A DNA stretch of 64,000 nucleotides, from positions 100,259 to 164,258 of the forward strand of contig CAMYLT010000004.1 of NCBI GenBank assembly GCA_947259505.1. The letters are read 5' to 3'. A model generated the notes under the pieces. It had not been told where the DNA came from and did no database searches. It was given only the letters and a program-made list of their open reading frames with translations. Below are positions 26,097-41,042 of this stretch, in pieces (the stretch's first letter is position 1; each line of letters starts with the position of its first letter). The stretch is from an uncultured Porticoccus sp. (lineage in GTDB: Bacteria; Pseudomonadota; Gammaproteobacteria; Pseudomonadales; Porticoccaceae). Position numbers and translations under genes: made by a program.

Positions 26097-27608
26097 ATGG
26101 GACCATCTATCAAACAGTCACCGGACATCAAAGGTCACTTCTATGCGCTGCTGTTTGGCGCAGTATTGCCCTTGGCGTTTGCTCCCTGGAACTGGTGGCC
26201 GCTAAGCCTCCTGTCCACGGCAGGACTGGTCGTCCTCCTTCGAGAACTCAGCCCCCGCAGCTGTTTCTGGCGCAGTTTCTGGTTTGGTTTGGGACTATTT
26301 GGCGCCGGGGTATCCTGGGTCTTTGTCAGCATCCACGACCACGGGCAAGCCTCCATACCATTGGCGGCTCTGCTCACATCCCTGTTTGTCATAGCCCTGG
26401 CGCTGATTTTTGCTCTGCCATTTTCCCTCTACGGGGCTGGACTAAACCGTACTGCGGGCACCATGGTGCTGGCTTTCCCTGCCATCTGGGTCTTGGGGGA
26501 ATGGTGGCGCGGCTGGATCTTTAGCGGCTTTCCCTGGCTCTACCTCGGCTATGCCCATGTCGATACTTGGCTATCCGGTTGGGCACCGCTGGGCGGCGTC
26601 TTGGGAATCAGCTGGATTACAGCCTTTTCTGGCGCCCTGCTGGGCATTGCCATCCTGCCCCGACAAAAATTCACCTTCAGCAACACGGCTCTACTGGCAA
26701 TACTGTTATGGATTGGCGGCTGGTACCTGCAATCTCTGCCCTGGACCAAGCCGGAGGGAGAGCCACTCAGCATCGGTATTATTCAACCCGCCCTGCCACT
26801 CTCCACCAAGTGGGACAGTGCCCAGTTAGAGCATATTCTTGAACTCTATCAGGAAGATTCAGCGCCGCTGATGGGCAGTGATCTACTGATCTGGCCGGAA
26901 TCGGCCATCCCCACCTTTGCCGATCAGGTTCAACCCTTTCTGTCATCCATCTCGGCAATAGCCCTCGACCATGACACAGCGCTCATCACCGGCATTCCCA
27001 CCCGTAACGGACGCGACCGGCACTATTACAACTCCGTTATCGGCCTCGGCAGAGCCAGCGGCAGCTACCACAAACAACATCTGGTGCCCTTCGGCGAATA
27101 TGTTCCCTTTGAGCAGTGGTTAAGGGGAATGATCACCTTCTTCGATCTACCCATGTCCGCCTTCAGCCCTGGGGCGACAAACCAATCCCCCATTACGGCT
27201 AACAGCATCGCTATTGCCACAGCCATCTGCTATGAAATTGTTTTCCCGGACCTGGTCGCCCGCTCCGCCAACGAAGCCAATCTGTTGCTCACCGTCAGCA
27301 ATGACACCTGGTTTGGTCATTCAATTGGACCTCAGCAGCATTTTCAAATGGCCCGCATGCGTGCCATGGAAAACCGCAAACCACTGATCAGGGCCACTAA
27401 CGACGGCATTACCGCCCTCATCAACTACCGCGGCCAGGTTGTCACGACGATTCCCTCTTTTTCAAGAGAAGTACTGAGTGGCTACCTCACTCCCCATGGT
27501 GGCAAAACACCCTTTGGGGAATGGGGTTCCCTGCCCATTCTCTGCCTCTCACTACTGCTAGTGGTCGGACTTTTCTGGTACCAGCCCCGCAAAGACCAGC
27601 GTCGTTGA
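26097..27608 (+). CDS. lnt: Apolipoprotein N-acyltransferase
   Basis: An inner-membrane enzyme of 503 residues that adds the third acyl chain to the N-terminal Cys of lipoproteins. Several N-terminal membrane helices (from YALLFGAVLPLAFAPWNWW) are followed by a periplasmic nitrilase domain. Its catalytic triad is seen in order: Glu in LLIWPESAIPTF, Lys in YHKQHLVPFGEYVPFE, Cys in ATAICYEIVFPDL. It ends with a last helix and basic tail (YQPRKDQRR). It follows corC by 34 bases, the standard order. Confidence 0.97.
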   Translation: MGPSIKQSPDIKGHFYALLFGAVLPLAFAPWNWWPLSLLSTAGLVVLLRELSPRSCFWRSFWFGLGLFGAGVSWVFVSIHDHGQASIPLAALLTSLFVIALALIFALPFSLYGAGLNRTAGTMVLAFPAIWVLGEWWRGWIFSGFPWLYLGYAHVDTWLSGWAPLGGVLGISWITAFSGALLGIAILPRQKFTFSNTALLAILLWIGGWYLQSLPWTKPEGEPLSIGIIQPALPLSTKWDSAQLEHILELYQEDSAPLMGSDLLIWPESAIPTFADQVQPFLSSISAIALDHDTALITGIPTRNGRDRHYYNSVIGLGRASGSYHKQHLVPFGEYVPFEQWLRGMITFFDLPMSAFSPGATNQSPITANSIAIATAICYEIVFPDLVARSANEANLLLTVSNDTWFGHSIGPQQHFQMARMRAMENRKPLIRATNDGITALINYRGQVVTTIPSFSREVLSGYLTPHGGKTPFGEWGSLPILCLSLLLVVGLFWYQPRKDQRR

Positions 27609-27679
27609 CTCCCGGTAGCACCGCCATTATTTCAAGTCATACCGAAATTTCCGGGCTGTGTCTGCCGACACCTTTAGCC

Positions 27680-27685
27680 TATAAT
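27680..27685 (+). promoter_or_regulatory. -10 element of the leuS operon promoter
   Basis: A perfect TATAAT lies in the 123-base gap between lnt and leuS, 46 bases before the leuS ATG. The -35 region is weak. It would drive leuS-lptE-holA. Confidence 0.4.
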
Positions 27686-27719
27686 TGGCCGCCTTTCCGG
27701 TTCCGCACCGCAACCCTAA

Positions 27720-30215
<2,496 letters not shown>

Positions 30216-30258
30216 TGCCTGCAACCACATGCCAAGCAACACACTTTAAGGAATACCG

Positions 30259-30804
30259 ATGAAAAAATTGAGCTGCCTGGTTATCGCTATGTTTTTGGCC
30301 ACCACCGCCATTACAGGATGTGGCTGGCACCTGCGCGGCACCATGCAGGTCAACAATATTTCCAGTGTGCACATCAGTGCTGAGCAACGGTACAACGATT
30401 TCTACAACAGCCTTAGCAGATCACTAAAGGCTAATAAGATTGACGTTGTACAAAATGCTACTGATGCCCAATACAACATTGTCATCCTCGGCCAAAAAAG
30501 CGAACGCCGAACCGCATCCGTAAGTGTCAGTGCACGCGTTTCGGAGTACCAGCTGACAGAAGAGGTGACGATTATGATACTTGCCTCAGACGGGAAACCA
30601 CTGCTGTCTCGCACGACGTTTAGCTCTGAACGGGTATTTGACTTTGACGAAAACGATGTCCAGTCAAAAGAAGATGAAGCCAATCTGTTAAAACGTGAAA
30701 TGCGCGATGACCTGATTCGACAGGTCGTCTCCAGACTCAACAGTGTCGCGAATCGTCCCGCAACGGCAGTAGCTCCGGCGGAGCACGATGCGGCTACGAA
30801 CTGA
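30259..30804 (+). CDS. lptE: LPS assembly lipoprotein LptE
   Basis: An outer-membrane lipoprotein of 181 residues that plugs the LptD barrel during lipopolysaccharide insertion. The lipobox is TAITGC at residues 17-22, followed by GWHLRG, the signature of LptE. Then come ISAEQRYNDFYNSLSRSLKA and SEYQLTEEVTIMIL. It overlaps holA by 17 bases. Its partner lptD is encoded 4 kb downstream. Confidence 0.94.
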   Translation: MKKLSCLVIAMFLATTAITGCGWHLRGTMQVNNISSVHISAEQRYNDFYNSLSRSLKANKIDVVQNATDAQYNIVILGQKSERRTASVSVSARVSEYQLTEEVTIMILASDGKPLLSRTTFSSERVFDFDENDVQSKEDEANLLKREMRDDLIRQVVSRLNSVANRPATAVAPAEHDAATN

Positions 30805-31837
30805 GCAACTCACAACACACCTATCGCAGGGGCAGCTAGCCCCTGTCTATCTGATCAGCGGTGACGAGCCGCTGCTGGCCCAAGAGGCTGCCGATGCGAT
30901 CCGCATCGCGGCCCGCAACTTGGGCTTTAGTGAGCGGGAGTTGCTGCACGCAGAGTCCGGTTTCGACTGGGATACGGTACTCACCGAAGCCAATAGCCTC
31001 TCGCTGTTCGCCGCAAAGAAAATAATTGAATTGCGCATCCCCAACGGCAAACCGGGCGACAAAGGCTCCAAGGTTTTGCAGGAATATGCGTCAAAACCCA
31101 GCCAGGACAATTTACTGCTCGTCATCACCCCCAAACTGGAAAGCGCCGCCACCCGCAGCAAGTGGGTAAAAGCCATTGAAACGGCGGGCGTATTTATCCA
31201 GGTATGGCCGGTCACCCCGGAACAACTGCCAGTCTGGATTGGCAAGCGACTGCAACAGGCGGGTATTCAAGCGAGTCGACAGGCCGTTGATATTCTGGCG
31301 GATCGAGTGGAGGGCAATCTGCTGGCTGCCGTTCAGGAAATCGAAAAACTGAAGTTGCTGTTACCGGAAGATGAAGTGGACGCAGTCACCATGTCCACCG
31401 TCGTTGCCGATAGTGCACGATTTAATGTTTTTTCCCTAGTGGACAAATCACTGGAGGGTGATGCGCAGGCCGCCTGCCGCACCCTGAGAGGTCTGCGGGA
31501 TGAAGGCGCCGAGGCGACAGTCATTCTGTGGGCACTGGCACGGGAACTGCGCACACTGATCAAAGCGAAAGAGGCGTTGGCAGCAGGCGATCACCTTGAC
31601 TGGGTGCTGAAAAACCTGGCGGTCTGGGAGAAACGTAAAAGCCTGGTGAAAATGGCACTAAAGCGCCTGCCAGCGAATCAGTTACAGCAGATGCTACGAT
31701 TGGCAGGAGGCATTGACCGTGCCATCAAAGGGATGCGTACCGCCAATCCATGGGATGATTTGTGCACGCTGACACTGATGTTTTGTGGCAACCCCGTATT
31801 GGCACCCGCCAATTTGCGACAGGCTTTAAAGAATTAG
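30788..31837 (+). CDS. holA: DNA polymerase III delta subunit
   Basis: The clamp-loader delta subunit, 349 residues. It starts MRLRTEQLTTHLSQGQLAPVYLISGDEPLLAQEAADAIR, where YLISGDEPLL is the family signature, and continues with WKAIETAG-like and AILWALARELRTL segments in the expected order. Its start lies within the end of lptE. Its stop overlaps that of the convergent VanZ-like gene. Confidence 0.95.
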   Translation: MRLRTEQLTTHLSQGQLAPVYLISGDEPLLAQEAADAIRIAARNLGFSERELLHAESGFDWDTVLTEANSLSLFAAKKIIELRIPNGKPGDKGSKVLQEYASKPSQDNLLLVITPKLESAATRSKWVKAIETAGVFIQVWPVTPEQLPVWIGKRLQQAGIQASRQAVDILADRVEGNLLAAVQEIEKLKLLLPEDEVDAVTMSTVVADSARFNVFSLVDKSLEGDAQAACRTLRGLRDEGAEATVILWALARELRTLIKAKEALAAGDHLDWVLKNLAVWEKRKSLVKMALKRLPANQLQQMLRLAGGIDRAIKGMRTANPWDDLCTLTLMFCGNPVLAPANLRQALKN

Positions 31838-32214
31838 CCGCAGCAGCTGCCGGCACCACGTTTTCGCAACGACCAAAGCAGCCCTGCCACGAGACCGGCC
31901 AGATCAGCTGCCGCATCCAACAATTCCATGGAGCGATAACCGGTAAGCCCCTGCAACAATTCAATAGTCACGCCATAGCCAAACAGACCACCAAACAGCT
32001 TTATGCGGTTTGTCGGTTCAGGAAATGCTCGAGAGCCCATCAGGTACAGCAGTATAAACGTGATGCCATGGAGCAGCTTATCTTGTCCCGGCAACATCTG
32101 GGCACCGGAAGGCGGCAACAACATCACCAAAAGCACTACACATAAACTACCGACAAAACACCATCGCCAGAAACGTTGAACCACTCTGTTTCTCTCATTC
32201 ACCAATATCAACAC
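31834..32214 (-). CDS. VanZ-like membrane protein
   Basis: A small membrane protein of up to 126 residues with about three hydrophobic helices (FVGSLCVVLLVMLLP, LLHGITFILLYLMGSRAF, LLDAAADLAGLVAGLLW). The segment LPGQDKLLHGITFILL is the VanZ-family core. The function is unknown; some VanZ proteins confer low-level teicoplanin resistance. The start is uncertain: GTG at 32214, TTG at 32205 or GTG at 32202 lie near an AGAAGG. Its stop shares the TTAG overlap with holA. Confidence 0.82.
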   Translation of the reverse strand: MLILVNERNRVVQRFWRWCFVGSLCVVLLVMLLPPSGAQMLPGQDKLLHGITFILLYLMGSRAFPEPTNRIKLFGGLFGYGVTIELLQGLTGYRSMELLDAAADLAGLVAGLLWSLRKRGAGSCCG

Positions 32215-32336
32215 CTTCTCGTTTTCGGAAAACAGGTACTAGCCTGCAGGTTCTGCACTCATATTACAGCACCGCATCACACCACAGTTTGTTTATACTC
32301 CCAGTATATTGACCCACTCTTGCCTGAGGCCTTCAC

Positions 32337-34758
<2,422 letters not shown>

Positions 34759-34886
34759 ATTTTGAGGAACACATGGAAAAAAGGCTGGTCATTCTACCCC
34801 AAACCCTCGCATGATGTCGCAGAATGGGTAAAATGTACCGTCGCGTTAAAGCCACTGCACTCCCCGAGAGATCACGGACTATAAGA

Positions 34887-37586
34887 ATGCCAACAAAACC
34901 GAGTCATATTCGCACCAGGCTCTTTAAAGCTGTGCGTTCTCAGTATGTACAAACTACCACCCTTCTTCTCTCTGGATTGCTGATTGCCGGCCCCGCCTCG
35001 GCGGAAAATACAGATAGTCATGTCCAGTGGGAGTGCCGCGCCGAGGCCAATGGCGCATGGGCCTGTGGTGAAAGAGTAATGCCGGGCAGGGTCTTTCCGC
35101 GTCCGCCCCGCCCAGAACCCATTGAAGCGATCCCAGAGGATGATGGCCCGCAAGTGAAACTGGCTCGCAATCTGGATTGGGTCGAGGAAGAAGCCCTCAG
35201 CGATAAAGAGCAGGAGAAAAAGGCCCGCGGCTGTTGTGGCGCCTATATCGAGCCACCGCGCGACTATCCGGAAGGGGACATGGATCCTTCTGATGCGCCC
35301 ATGCGGGTAGCCTCTGAAACGACCGAAGTGGAGCAGGAAAATATCGCCCACCTACGGGGCAAGGTACAGCTGACCCAAGGTTTCCGACAGGTGCGCAGTC
35401 AAAATGCCACCGTAGACCAGAATGCTCGTACCGTAGATCTCGATGGCGATGTTCAGTTCCGCGAACCGGGCCTGCTGCTCACCGGCGATCATGCTCAGAT
35501 CAACATGGACACCAAAGACGTTACTGTCGACAACGCCAACTACCTCCTGCACGAATCCAATGTGCGAGGCACTGCCGACCGCATGAACCGCAGTGGTGAT
35601 GTGTTCTATATAGACAACGCCACCTACACAACTTGTGAGCCGGGGAGCAATGCTTGGCGCCTGGTCAGCTCGCAAGTGGATATCAACCCGGAAACCGGCA
35701 TCGCGCATGCCAAGCACGTCCGTCTTGAAGTGAAGGACATTCCAGTTCTATATGCCCCCTGGCTGCGCTTCCCGATCGACGAACGCCGCGCATCGGGACT
35801 CCTGTTCCCAACATTCACATTTGGCGATGATAACGGCTTTGATTTTGCTCAGCCCATCTACCTGAATCTGGCACCAAATTATGATGCCACAATTACACCC
35901 CGGTATATTCAAGAGCGCGGCTCAATGGCTGAAATTGAACTGCGTCATATGTCAAAATTGACGAACACCATCGCCAGCAGTGCTTTCCTTCCCAGCGATG
36001 ATGGTGGCGATGACAGCGATGAAGACCCTAATACCCTCACCGGCAAACGGGATCATGAAGGCGATGATCGCTGGCTACTCAGCATGGATCACTTGGGTGG
36101 CATCGGCAAACGCTGGGAAACACGCGTTGACTACACCAAGGTCAGTGATAGCGACTACTTCCGCGATATGGGCAACGCTACGATCGAAGTGAATAGCCAA
36201 ACTTATCTGCGGCAACTCGCATCCACCAGCTATCGCGCAGACAATTGGCGGTTAAGTGTCAAAGGCCAGCAATACCAGACCATCAATGATGATGTCAACA
36301 GTATTGATCAGTACAAGATGCTGCCGCGGGTAGACGCCAACGGCAACTACCGATTCGGCGATTTTGTTTTTGATCTGGAAAACCAATACACATGGTTTGA
36401 CCACAAAGATGACAATGACTTTCTTCCCGCCGACCGTCAGGGAACAACTTTTTTGGAGGATGATCAGGGAACGTTCGTCACCGGCCACCGCTTGCGCCTG
36501 GATTATGGCGTCAGCTGGGACAAACAGTGGGCTTGGGGTTATTTCAAGCCAACGTTTAAAGTCAGAAACCTGACCTACAGTCTGGACGACCCACTACTGA
36601 ACCAGTCAGACGACAGCCCCTCCATCACGGTGCCCACCGGAATTATCGATACCGGTATCTACCTCGAGCGCAATACCACCTGGCTCTCTGGTTACACCCA
36701 AACATTTGAGCCGCGCCTGTACATGGTTCACACCAAGTATGAAGATCAAAGCGATCTGCCGGACTTCGATACGTCTCCGATGACTTTCAGTTACAACCAG
36801 CTGTTTCGAGATGACAGGTTCATTGGCGGAGACCGTATTGGCGACACCAAGCAAATTTCTATCGGACTGACCAGTCGTCTGCTAGAGCAATCCAGCAGCA
36901 CAGAGTGGCTGCGAGCCAGTATCGGCCAGATCTTCTACCTGGATGATCGCTACATTTCTCTAGACCCCAGGCTCAGCAAGTCATTCCTGAAGGCAAATGA
37001 TCCGGACACTCTGTCACCGACCCTCCGCGATATTGCGGCTGATTTGATGCGTGAGGAGTCAGCCCTTGCAGCGGAGTTCGCCCTACGGCTTAGCGAAAAC
37101 TTCAAACTGCAATCTGACATTCTCTACGATGAGAAAGAAGGGAAATTTGATAGGGGCTCTGCCAACCTGCGTTACAACGACCGGAATAATCGCATTTTCA
37201 ATCTGGGCTACCGGTTCAACCGCAAAATCCCACAAGTGATCGGCGGTCAATTATTCGACACCGATATTGAGCAAGCAGACTTTTCTACCATGTTTCCAAT
37301 CAGCCGCAACTTTAGCCTGATTGGTCGACATAACTACGACCTGACCAACAGTCGTGATCTGGAAACGTTTGCGGGATTCCAATATGAAAGCTGTTGCTGG
37401 CGCTTTAGCTTAGTGGCACGCCGCTGGCTGGACAGAAATGACTACATCCTGATTCCTGACGAGGATCTGACCGAAGACAGTGGCGTCTTTTTCCAGATTC
37501 AGTTTAAAGGACTTGCTGGTAGCGGCAGCGGAGTTGACTCCATCCTTGAAGATGGCATTTACGGCTATGTACCGCCCACCAACTAA
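34887..37586 (+). CDS. lptD: LPS assembly outer-membrane protein LptD
   Basis: The outer-membrane LPS translocon, 899 residues. A signal peptide ends LLIAGPASA. The N-terminal periplasmic jellyroll (OstA-like) includes LRGKVQLTQGFRQVRSQNATVD and VDLDGDVQFREPGLLLTGDHA. The long barrel follows (WLRFPIDERRASGLLFPTF, YESCCWRFSLVARRWL). Cys pairs near the N-terminus and at SCC near the end suit the LptD disulfide scheme; an extra Cys pair sits in ARGCCGAYIEP. I start at 34887; upstream codons overlap a TAAAAT -10-like element at 34829. Confidence 0.95.
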   Translation: MPTKPSHIRTRLFKAVRSQYVQTTTLLLSGLLIAGPASAENTDSHVQWECRAEANGAWACGERVMPGRVFPRPPRPEPIEAIPEDDGPQVKLARNLDWVEEEALSDKEQEKKARGCCGAYIEPPRDYPEGDMDPSDAPMRVASETTEVEQENIAHLRGKVQLTQGFRQVRSQNATVDQNARTVDLDGDVQFREPGLLLTGDHAQINMDTKDVTVDNANYLLHESNVRGTADRMNRSGDVFYIDNATYTTCEPGSNAWRLVSSQVDINPETGIAHAKHVRLEVKDIPVLYAPWLRFPIDERRASGLLFPTFTFGDDNGFDFAQPIYLNLAPNYDATITPRYIQERGSMAEIELRHMSKLTNTIASSAFLPSDDGGDDSDEDPNTLTGKRDHEGDDRWLLSMDHLGGIGKRWETRVDYTKVSDSDYFRDMGNATIEVNSQTYLRQLASTSYRADNWRLSVKGQQYQTINDDVNSIDQYKMLPRVDANGNYRFGDFVFDLENQYTWFDHKDDNDFLPADRQGTTFLEDDQGTFVTGHRLRLDYGVSWDKQWAWGYFKPTFKVRNLTYSLDDPLLNQSDDSPSITVPTGIIDTGIYLERNTTWLSGYTQTFEPRLYMVHTKYEDQSDLPDFDTSPMTFSYNQLFRDDRFIGGDRIGDTKQISIGLTSRLLEQSSSTEWLRASIGQIFYLDDRYISLDPRLSKSFLKANDPDTLSPTLRDIAADLMREESALAAEFALRLSENFKLQSDILYDEKEGKFDRGSANLRYNDRNNRIFNLGYRFNRKIPQVIGGQLFDTDIEQADFSTMFPISRNFSLIGRHNYDLTNSRDLETFAGFQYESCCWRFSLVARRWLDRNDYILIPDEDLTEDSGVFFQIQFKGLAGSGSGVDSILEDGIYGYVPPTN

Positions 37587-37604
37587 ATTCGCACAGGTTT
37601 AATC

Positions 37605-38900
37605 ATGAGTTTTCGCAGTCACTTTCTATCGGTTTTCAGCACGTTAACGCTGCTTGGCACAATTGCCGCACCCGCTTTCTCTGAAGAAACCCCCCTGGAT
37701 CATATCGTCGCTGTCGTCAATGAAGACGTTGTGATGTCCAGTGAACTGGAAGAACGCGTCAAGGAAATCTATCTTCGCCTGAAAGACAGTGGCACAGAGA
37801 TCCCCCCGCAGAATGTCCTTGTACCCCAAGTACTGGAACGACTCATTCTTGAACAACTGCAACTCAGCAGAGGACAGCGCGCGGGTGTTCACATCAGCGA
37901 TGAAGAGCTCAACCAGGCTATTGAGCGAATGGCCAAAAGCCGAAACTTGAGCATGGATGAGATGATGGAACACGCTCATCAAAGCGGCGTCAGCCTCAAC
38001 AAATTGCGCGAACAATTGCGCAACGAAATGACCATCAAACGTGTTCAAGATGGCTTCGTCAATCGCCGCATTAATATTTCAGAACAAGAAATCGACAACT
38101 TCTTAAAGTCTGAAGAAGGTGAGAAATGGTCATCTCCTGACGTCAATTTGGGGCATATCATCCTGGCCCTTTCATCAGGTGCGCCCCGAGATGAGGTGGC
38201 CGCGGTGGAACAAAAAGCGCGCGACCTGTACGAGCAACTGCAATCTGGCACAGATTTCAAAAGTCTGGCCATCGCCAACTCTGCCGGACCAAATGCACTC
38301 AAGGGTGGCGATTTGGGATGGCGCAAAACCGCTCAACTACCCAGCATTTTTATTACTGCCGTTGAAAAGCTCTCTCCTGGAGAAAATAGCGTACCCATCC
38401 GCAGTGATGCAGGCTATCACCTGCTCAAACTTTACGACCGCCGGGGTGGAGGTGAAAAAATTGTCGTTCAACACCACGCCCGACACATTCTGATTAAACC
38501 CAATGAAATTCGCACTGAAGAAGAAACCAAGGCGATGCTTGAAGGTATACGAGCAGACATCATCAATGGTGCTGACTTTGCCGAGCTTGCCAAGGAAAAT
38601 TCCGAGGACATTGCCTCCTCCTTAGCCGGCGGGGATGTCGGCTGGTCCCTTCCAGGACAGTTTGTTCCTGAATTCGAAGACGTGATGGCCAAACTGTCAC
38701 TTAACGAGATTAGCGAACCTTTTCGCAGCCAGTTTGGCTGGCATATCCTGCAAGTCACCGAACGCCGTCAACAGGACTTCAGTGAAGATCTCCGCCGCCA
38801 ACAGGCAGAAAGCATACTAAGACACCGCAAGTACGAGGAAGAGCTGCAAATCTGGCTGCAGGAAATCCGCGACGAGGCATTTGTAGAAATCAAATTGTGA
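37605..38900 (+). CDS. surA: Periplasmic peptidyl-prolyl isomerase and chaperone SurA
   Basis: A periplasmic chaperone of 431 residues for outer-membrane proteins. The signal peptide ends [11 protein letters not shown] SurA_N domain ([22 protein letters not shown]) is followed by two parvulin domains (from [18 protein letters not shown] and [23 protein letters not shown]) and a C-terminal helix. It follows lptD by 18 bases, whose product is a known SurA client. A 4-base overlap joins it to pdxA. Confidence 0.97.
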   Translation: MSFRSHFLSVFSTLTLLGTIAAPAFSEETPLDHIVAVVNEDVVMSSELEERVKEIYLRLKDSGTEIPPQNVLVPQVLERLILEQLQLSRGQRAGVHISDEELNQAIERMAKSRNLSMDEMMEHAHQSGVSLNKLREQLRNEMTIKRVQDGFVNRRINISEQEIDNFLKSEEGEKWSSPDVNLGHIILALSSGAPRDEVAAVEQKARDLYEQLQSGTDFKSLAIANSAGPNALKGGDLGWRKTAQLPSIFITAVEKLSPGENSVPIRSDAGYHLLKLYDRRGGGEKIVVQHHARHILIKPNEIRTEEETKAMLEGIRADIINGADFAELAKENSEDIASSLAGGDVGWSLPGQFVPEFEDVMAKLSLNEISEPFRSQFGWHILQVTERRQQDFSEDLRRQQAESILRHRKYEEELQIWLQEIRDEAFVEIKL

Positions 38901-39874
38901 TAAGACTGGCCATTACCCCGGGAGAGCCCGCGGGCATTGGCCCGGATCTGGTCGTGCAATTGGTTCAGCAACCACAACGCTGTGAGTTAGTGGCGTATGC
39001 AGACCCGGAACTGCTGCTCAACCGAGCACAACAACTGAAATTGCCTCTTCGTCTCCGCCATATCAACGATAACCCGCCCCGCCCTCTGCTGGCGGGCGAG
39101 TTAGCGGTTCATCCGATCAAACTTAAACACCATGTTCACCCTGGAAAAGTTAGTCCTGACAATGCAGCCTATGTCCTAGAAACACTGACAGCAGCAGTAT
39201 CTGACTGCCAGCGCGGGCGCTGTGCCGCCATGGTCACGGGACCCGTGCACAAGGGTGTGATCAATGAGTCCGGGGTTGCCTTCAGTGGCCATACTGAATT
39301 TCTGGCCGACCTGACTGGCACACCAAGGGTGGTGATGATGCTGGCCACTGAAGGCTTGCGAGTTGCACTGGCTACCACGCATTTGCCCCTGGCGCAGGTT
39401 CCCGCCAGCATCACACAATCATCACTGACGGAAGTCATCACTATTCTTCACCATGATTTGCAATGCAAATTTGGCATTACAGCGCCGCGTATTCTTGTAT
39501 GCGGCCTCAACCCCCATGCAGGAGAAGGTGGCCACTTGGGTATGGAGGAAATAAAGATCATCGGTCCTGTGCTGGAAAAACTGCGCCATTCCGGCATGCT
39601 GCTTGAGGGCCCATTACCAGCTGATACCCTGTTTACGCCCAAATATCTGGCCCGCTGTGATGCTGTACTCGCCATGTACCACGATCAGGGTCTTCCTGTT
39701 TTGAAATACAAAGGTTTTGGTGCTGCAGTAAACATCACGCTGGGATTACCCATCATCCGTACCTCGGTAGATCATGGTACGGCCCTCGAACTCGCCGGCA
39801 CCGGCCTGGCGAATACTGGCAGCCTGGCGACGGCCATTGAGTATGCTCAGGCTATGGTAGAGTCCACACTATGA
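38897..39874 (+). CDS. pdxA: 4-hydroxythreonine-4-phosphate dehydrogenase
   Basis: A pyridoxal-phosphate biosynthesis enzyme of 325 residues that oxidises and decarboxylates 4-phosphohydroxy-L-threonine. Motifs: [43 protein letters not shown] (metal His), [14 protein letters not shown] and [16 protein letters not shown]. The GTG start overlaps the surA stop (GTGA). Confidence 0.97.
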   Translation: MIRLAITPGEPAGIGPDLVVQLVQQPQRCELVAYADPELLLNRAQQLKLPLRLRHINDNPPRPLLAGELAVHPIKLKHHVHPGKVSPDNAAYVLETLTAAVSDCQRGRCAAMVTGPVHKGVINESGVAFSGHTEFLADLTGTPRVVMMLATEGLRVALATTHLPLAQVPASITQSSLTEVITILHHDLQCKFGITAPRILVCGLNPHAGEGGHLGMEEIKIIGPVLEKLRHSGMLLEGPLPADTLFTPKYLARCDAVLAMYHDQGLPVLKYKGFGAAVNITLGLPIIRTSVDHGTALELAGTGLANTGSLATAIEYAQAMVESTL

Positions 39875-40677
39875 GTAGCCACAAGTCTCACGGCGGTCAC
39901 CAAGCACGCAAACGCTTTGGCCAGAACTTCCTGGTCGACCCCCACACCATCAGCAAAATTGTTGCGGCCGTGGCCCCAAAGCCCGGAGACAACATTGTTG
40001 AAATTGGCCCTGGGCAGGGCGCCATCACAGCCCCCATACTGTCTCGCTGCCCAACCTTGAACGTGGTGGAACTTGATCGCGACCTGATCCCATTACTACA
40101 AGCACAATTTCAAGGTTACCCGGATTTGCAAATCCATCAGGGTGACGCCCTGTGTACTGACTTCAGCCGCTTTTATGAAACAGGTAGACCGCTGCGTATT
40201 ATTGGCAATTTGCCCTACAACATCTCTACACCACTGCTGTTCCATCTGCTCACCTATAGCGGAATGGTCCGGGATATGCATTTTATGCTGCAAAAGGAAG
40301 TAGTCGATCGCCTGGCGGCAATGCCCGGCGATAAGCACTACGGCAGGCTCAGCGTGATGGTGCAATACCACAGCCAGGTGCAGCCATTATTTCGCGTCCC
40401 ACCCGGGGCCTTCAGACCCGCACCAAAGGTGGAGTCGGCCATCGTAAGAATTGTTCCCTATGCTGAACCGCCCTACCCGGCAACAGATATTGGCCTTTTA
40501 TCAAAACTGGTCAACGCCTGCTTCCAGCAACGGCGCAAGACTATTCGAAACACGCTCAAACACCTGATGACCGAACAACAATTGGCCGGGTTGGATATTG
40601 ATTTAACGCTGCGCCCGGAAACACTCAGCGTTGCTGACTTCGTCCGGCTCAGTAATCAAATGGAGGCGTTCTCTTGA
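39871..40677 (+). CDS. rsmA: 16S rRNA (adenine1518/1519-N6)-dimethyltransferase
   Basis: KsgA/RsmA, 268 residues, methylates two adenines in the 3' hairpin of 16S rRNA. Motifs: [17 protein letters not shown], the SAM site [11 protein letters not shown] and the catalytic NLPYNIS. The start overlaps the pdxA stop (ATGA). The order pdxA-rsmA-apaG-apaH is standard in gammaproteobacteria. Confidence 0.97.
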   Translation: MSSHKSHGGHQARKRFGQNFLVDPHTISKIVAAVAPKPGDNIVEIGPGQGAITAPILSRCPTLNVVELDRDLIPLLQAQFQGYPDLQIHQGDALCTDFSRFYETGRPLRIIGNLPYNISTPLLFHLLTYSGMVRDMHFMLQKEVVDRLAAMPGDKHYGRLSVMVQYHSQVQPLFRVPPGAFRPAPKVESAIVRIVPYAEPPYPATDIGLLSKLVNACFQQRRKTIRNTLKHLMTEQQLAGLDIDLTLRPETLSVADFVRLSNQMEAFS

Positions 40678-41042
40678 ATCATATCGCCGTCCTCGTCACG
40701 ACTGAGTACTTGCCAAGGCAGTCTGATCCATCCCAGGGAAAGCATGCCTTTGCCTATCATATACAAATTGTGAATCGAGGTAGCCAGGCTGCCCGACTAC
40801 TCAGTCGCCACTGGATCATCACAGACGGCAATTCACGAGTACAAGAAGTCCGCGGACCAGGTGTCGTAGGTGAAACACCCCGCCTTGAACCCGGCGAGAC
40901 TCACCAGTACAGCAGTAGCGTGGTGCTAGACACCGAGGTTGGCACCATGGAAGGCAGCTATCAGATGATTAGCGACGACGGTGAATCCTTTGACGCTGAA
41001 ATTCCACCTTTTCTGCTGTCCGTCCCCGGAGCAGTGCATTGA
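40674..41042 (+). CDS. apaG: ApaG protein (DUF525)
   Basis: A beta-sandwich protein of 122 residues: VTTEYLPRQSDPSQGKHAFAYHIQIVN, ARLLSRHWIITDGN, VRGPGVVGETPRLEPGE and YSSSVVLDTEVGTMEGSYQM are the family blocks. Its cellular role is not settled. The TTG start overlaps the rsmA stop (TTGA). Confidence 0.95.
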   Translation: MNHIAVLVTTEYLPRQSDPSQGKHAFAYHIQIVNRGSQAARLLSRHWIITDGNSRVQEVRGPGVVGETPRLEPGETHQYSSSVVLDTEVGTMEGSYQMISDDGESFDAEIPPFLLSVPGAVH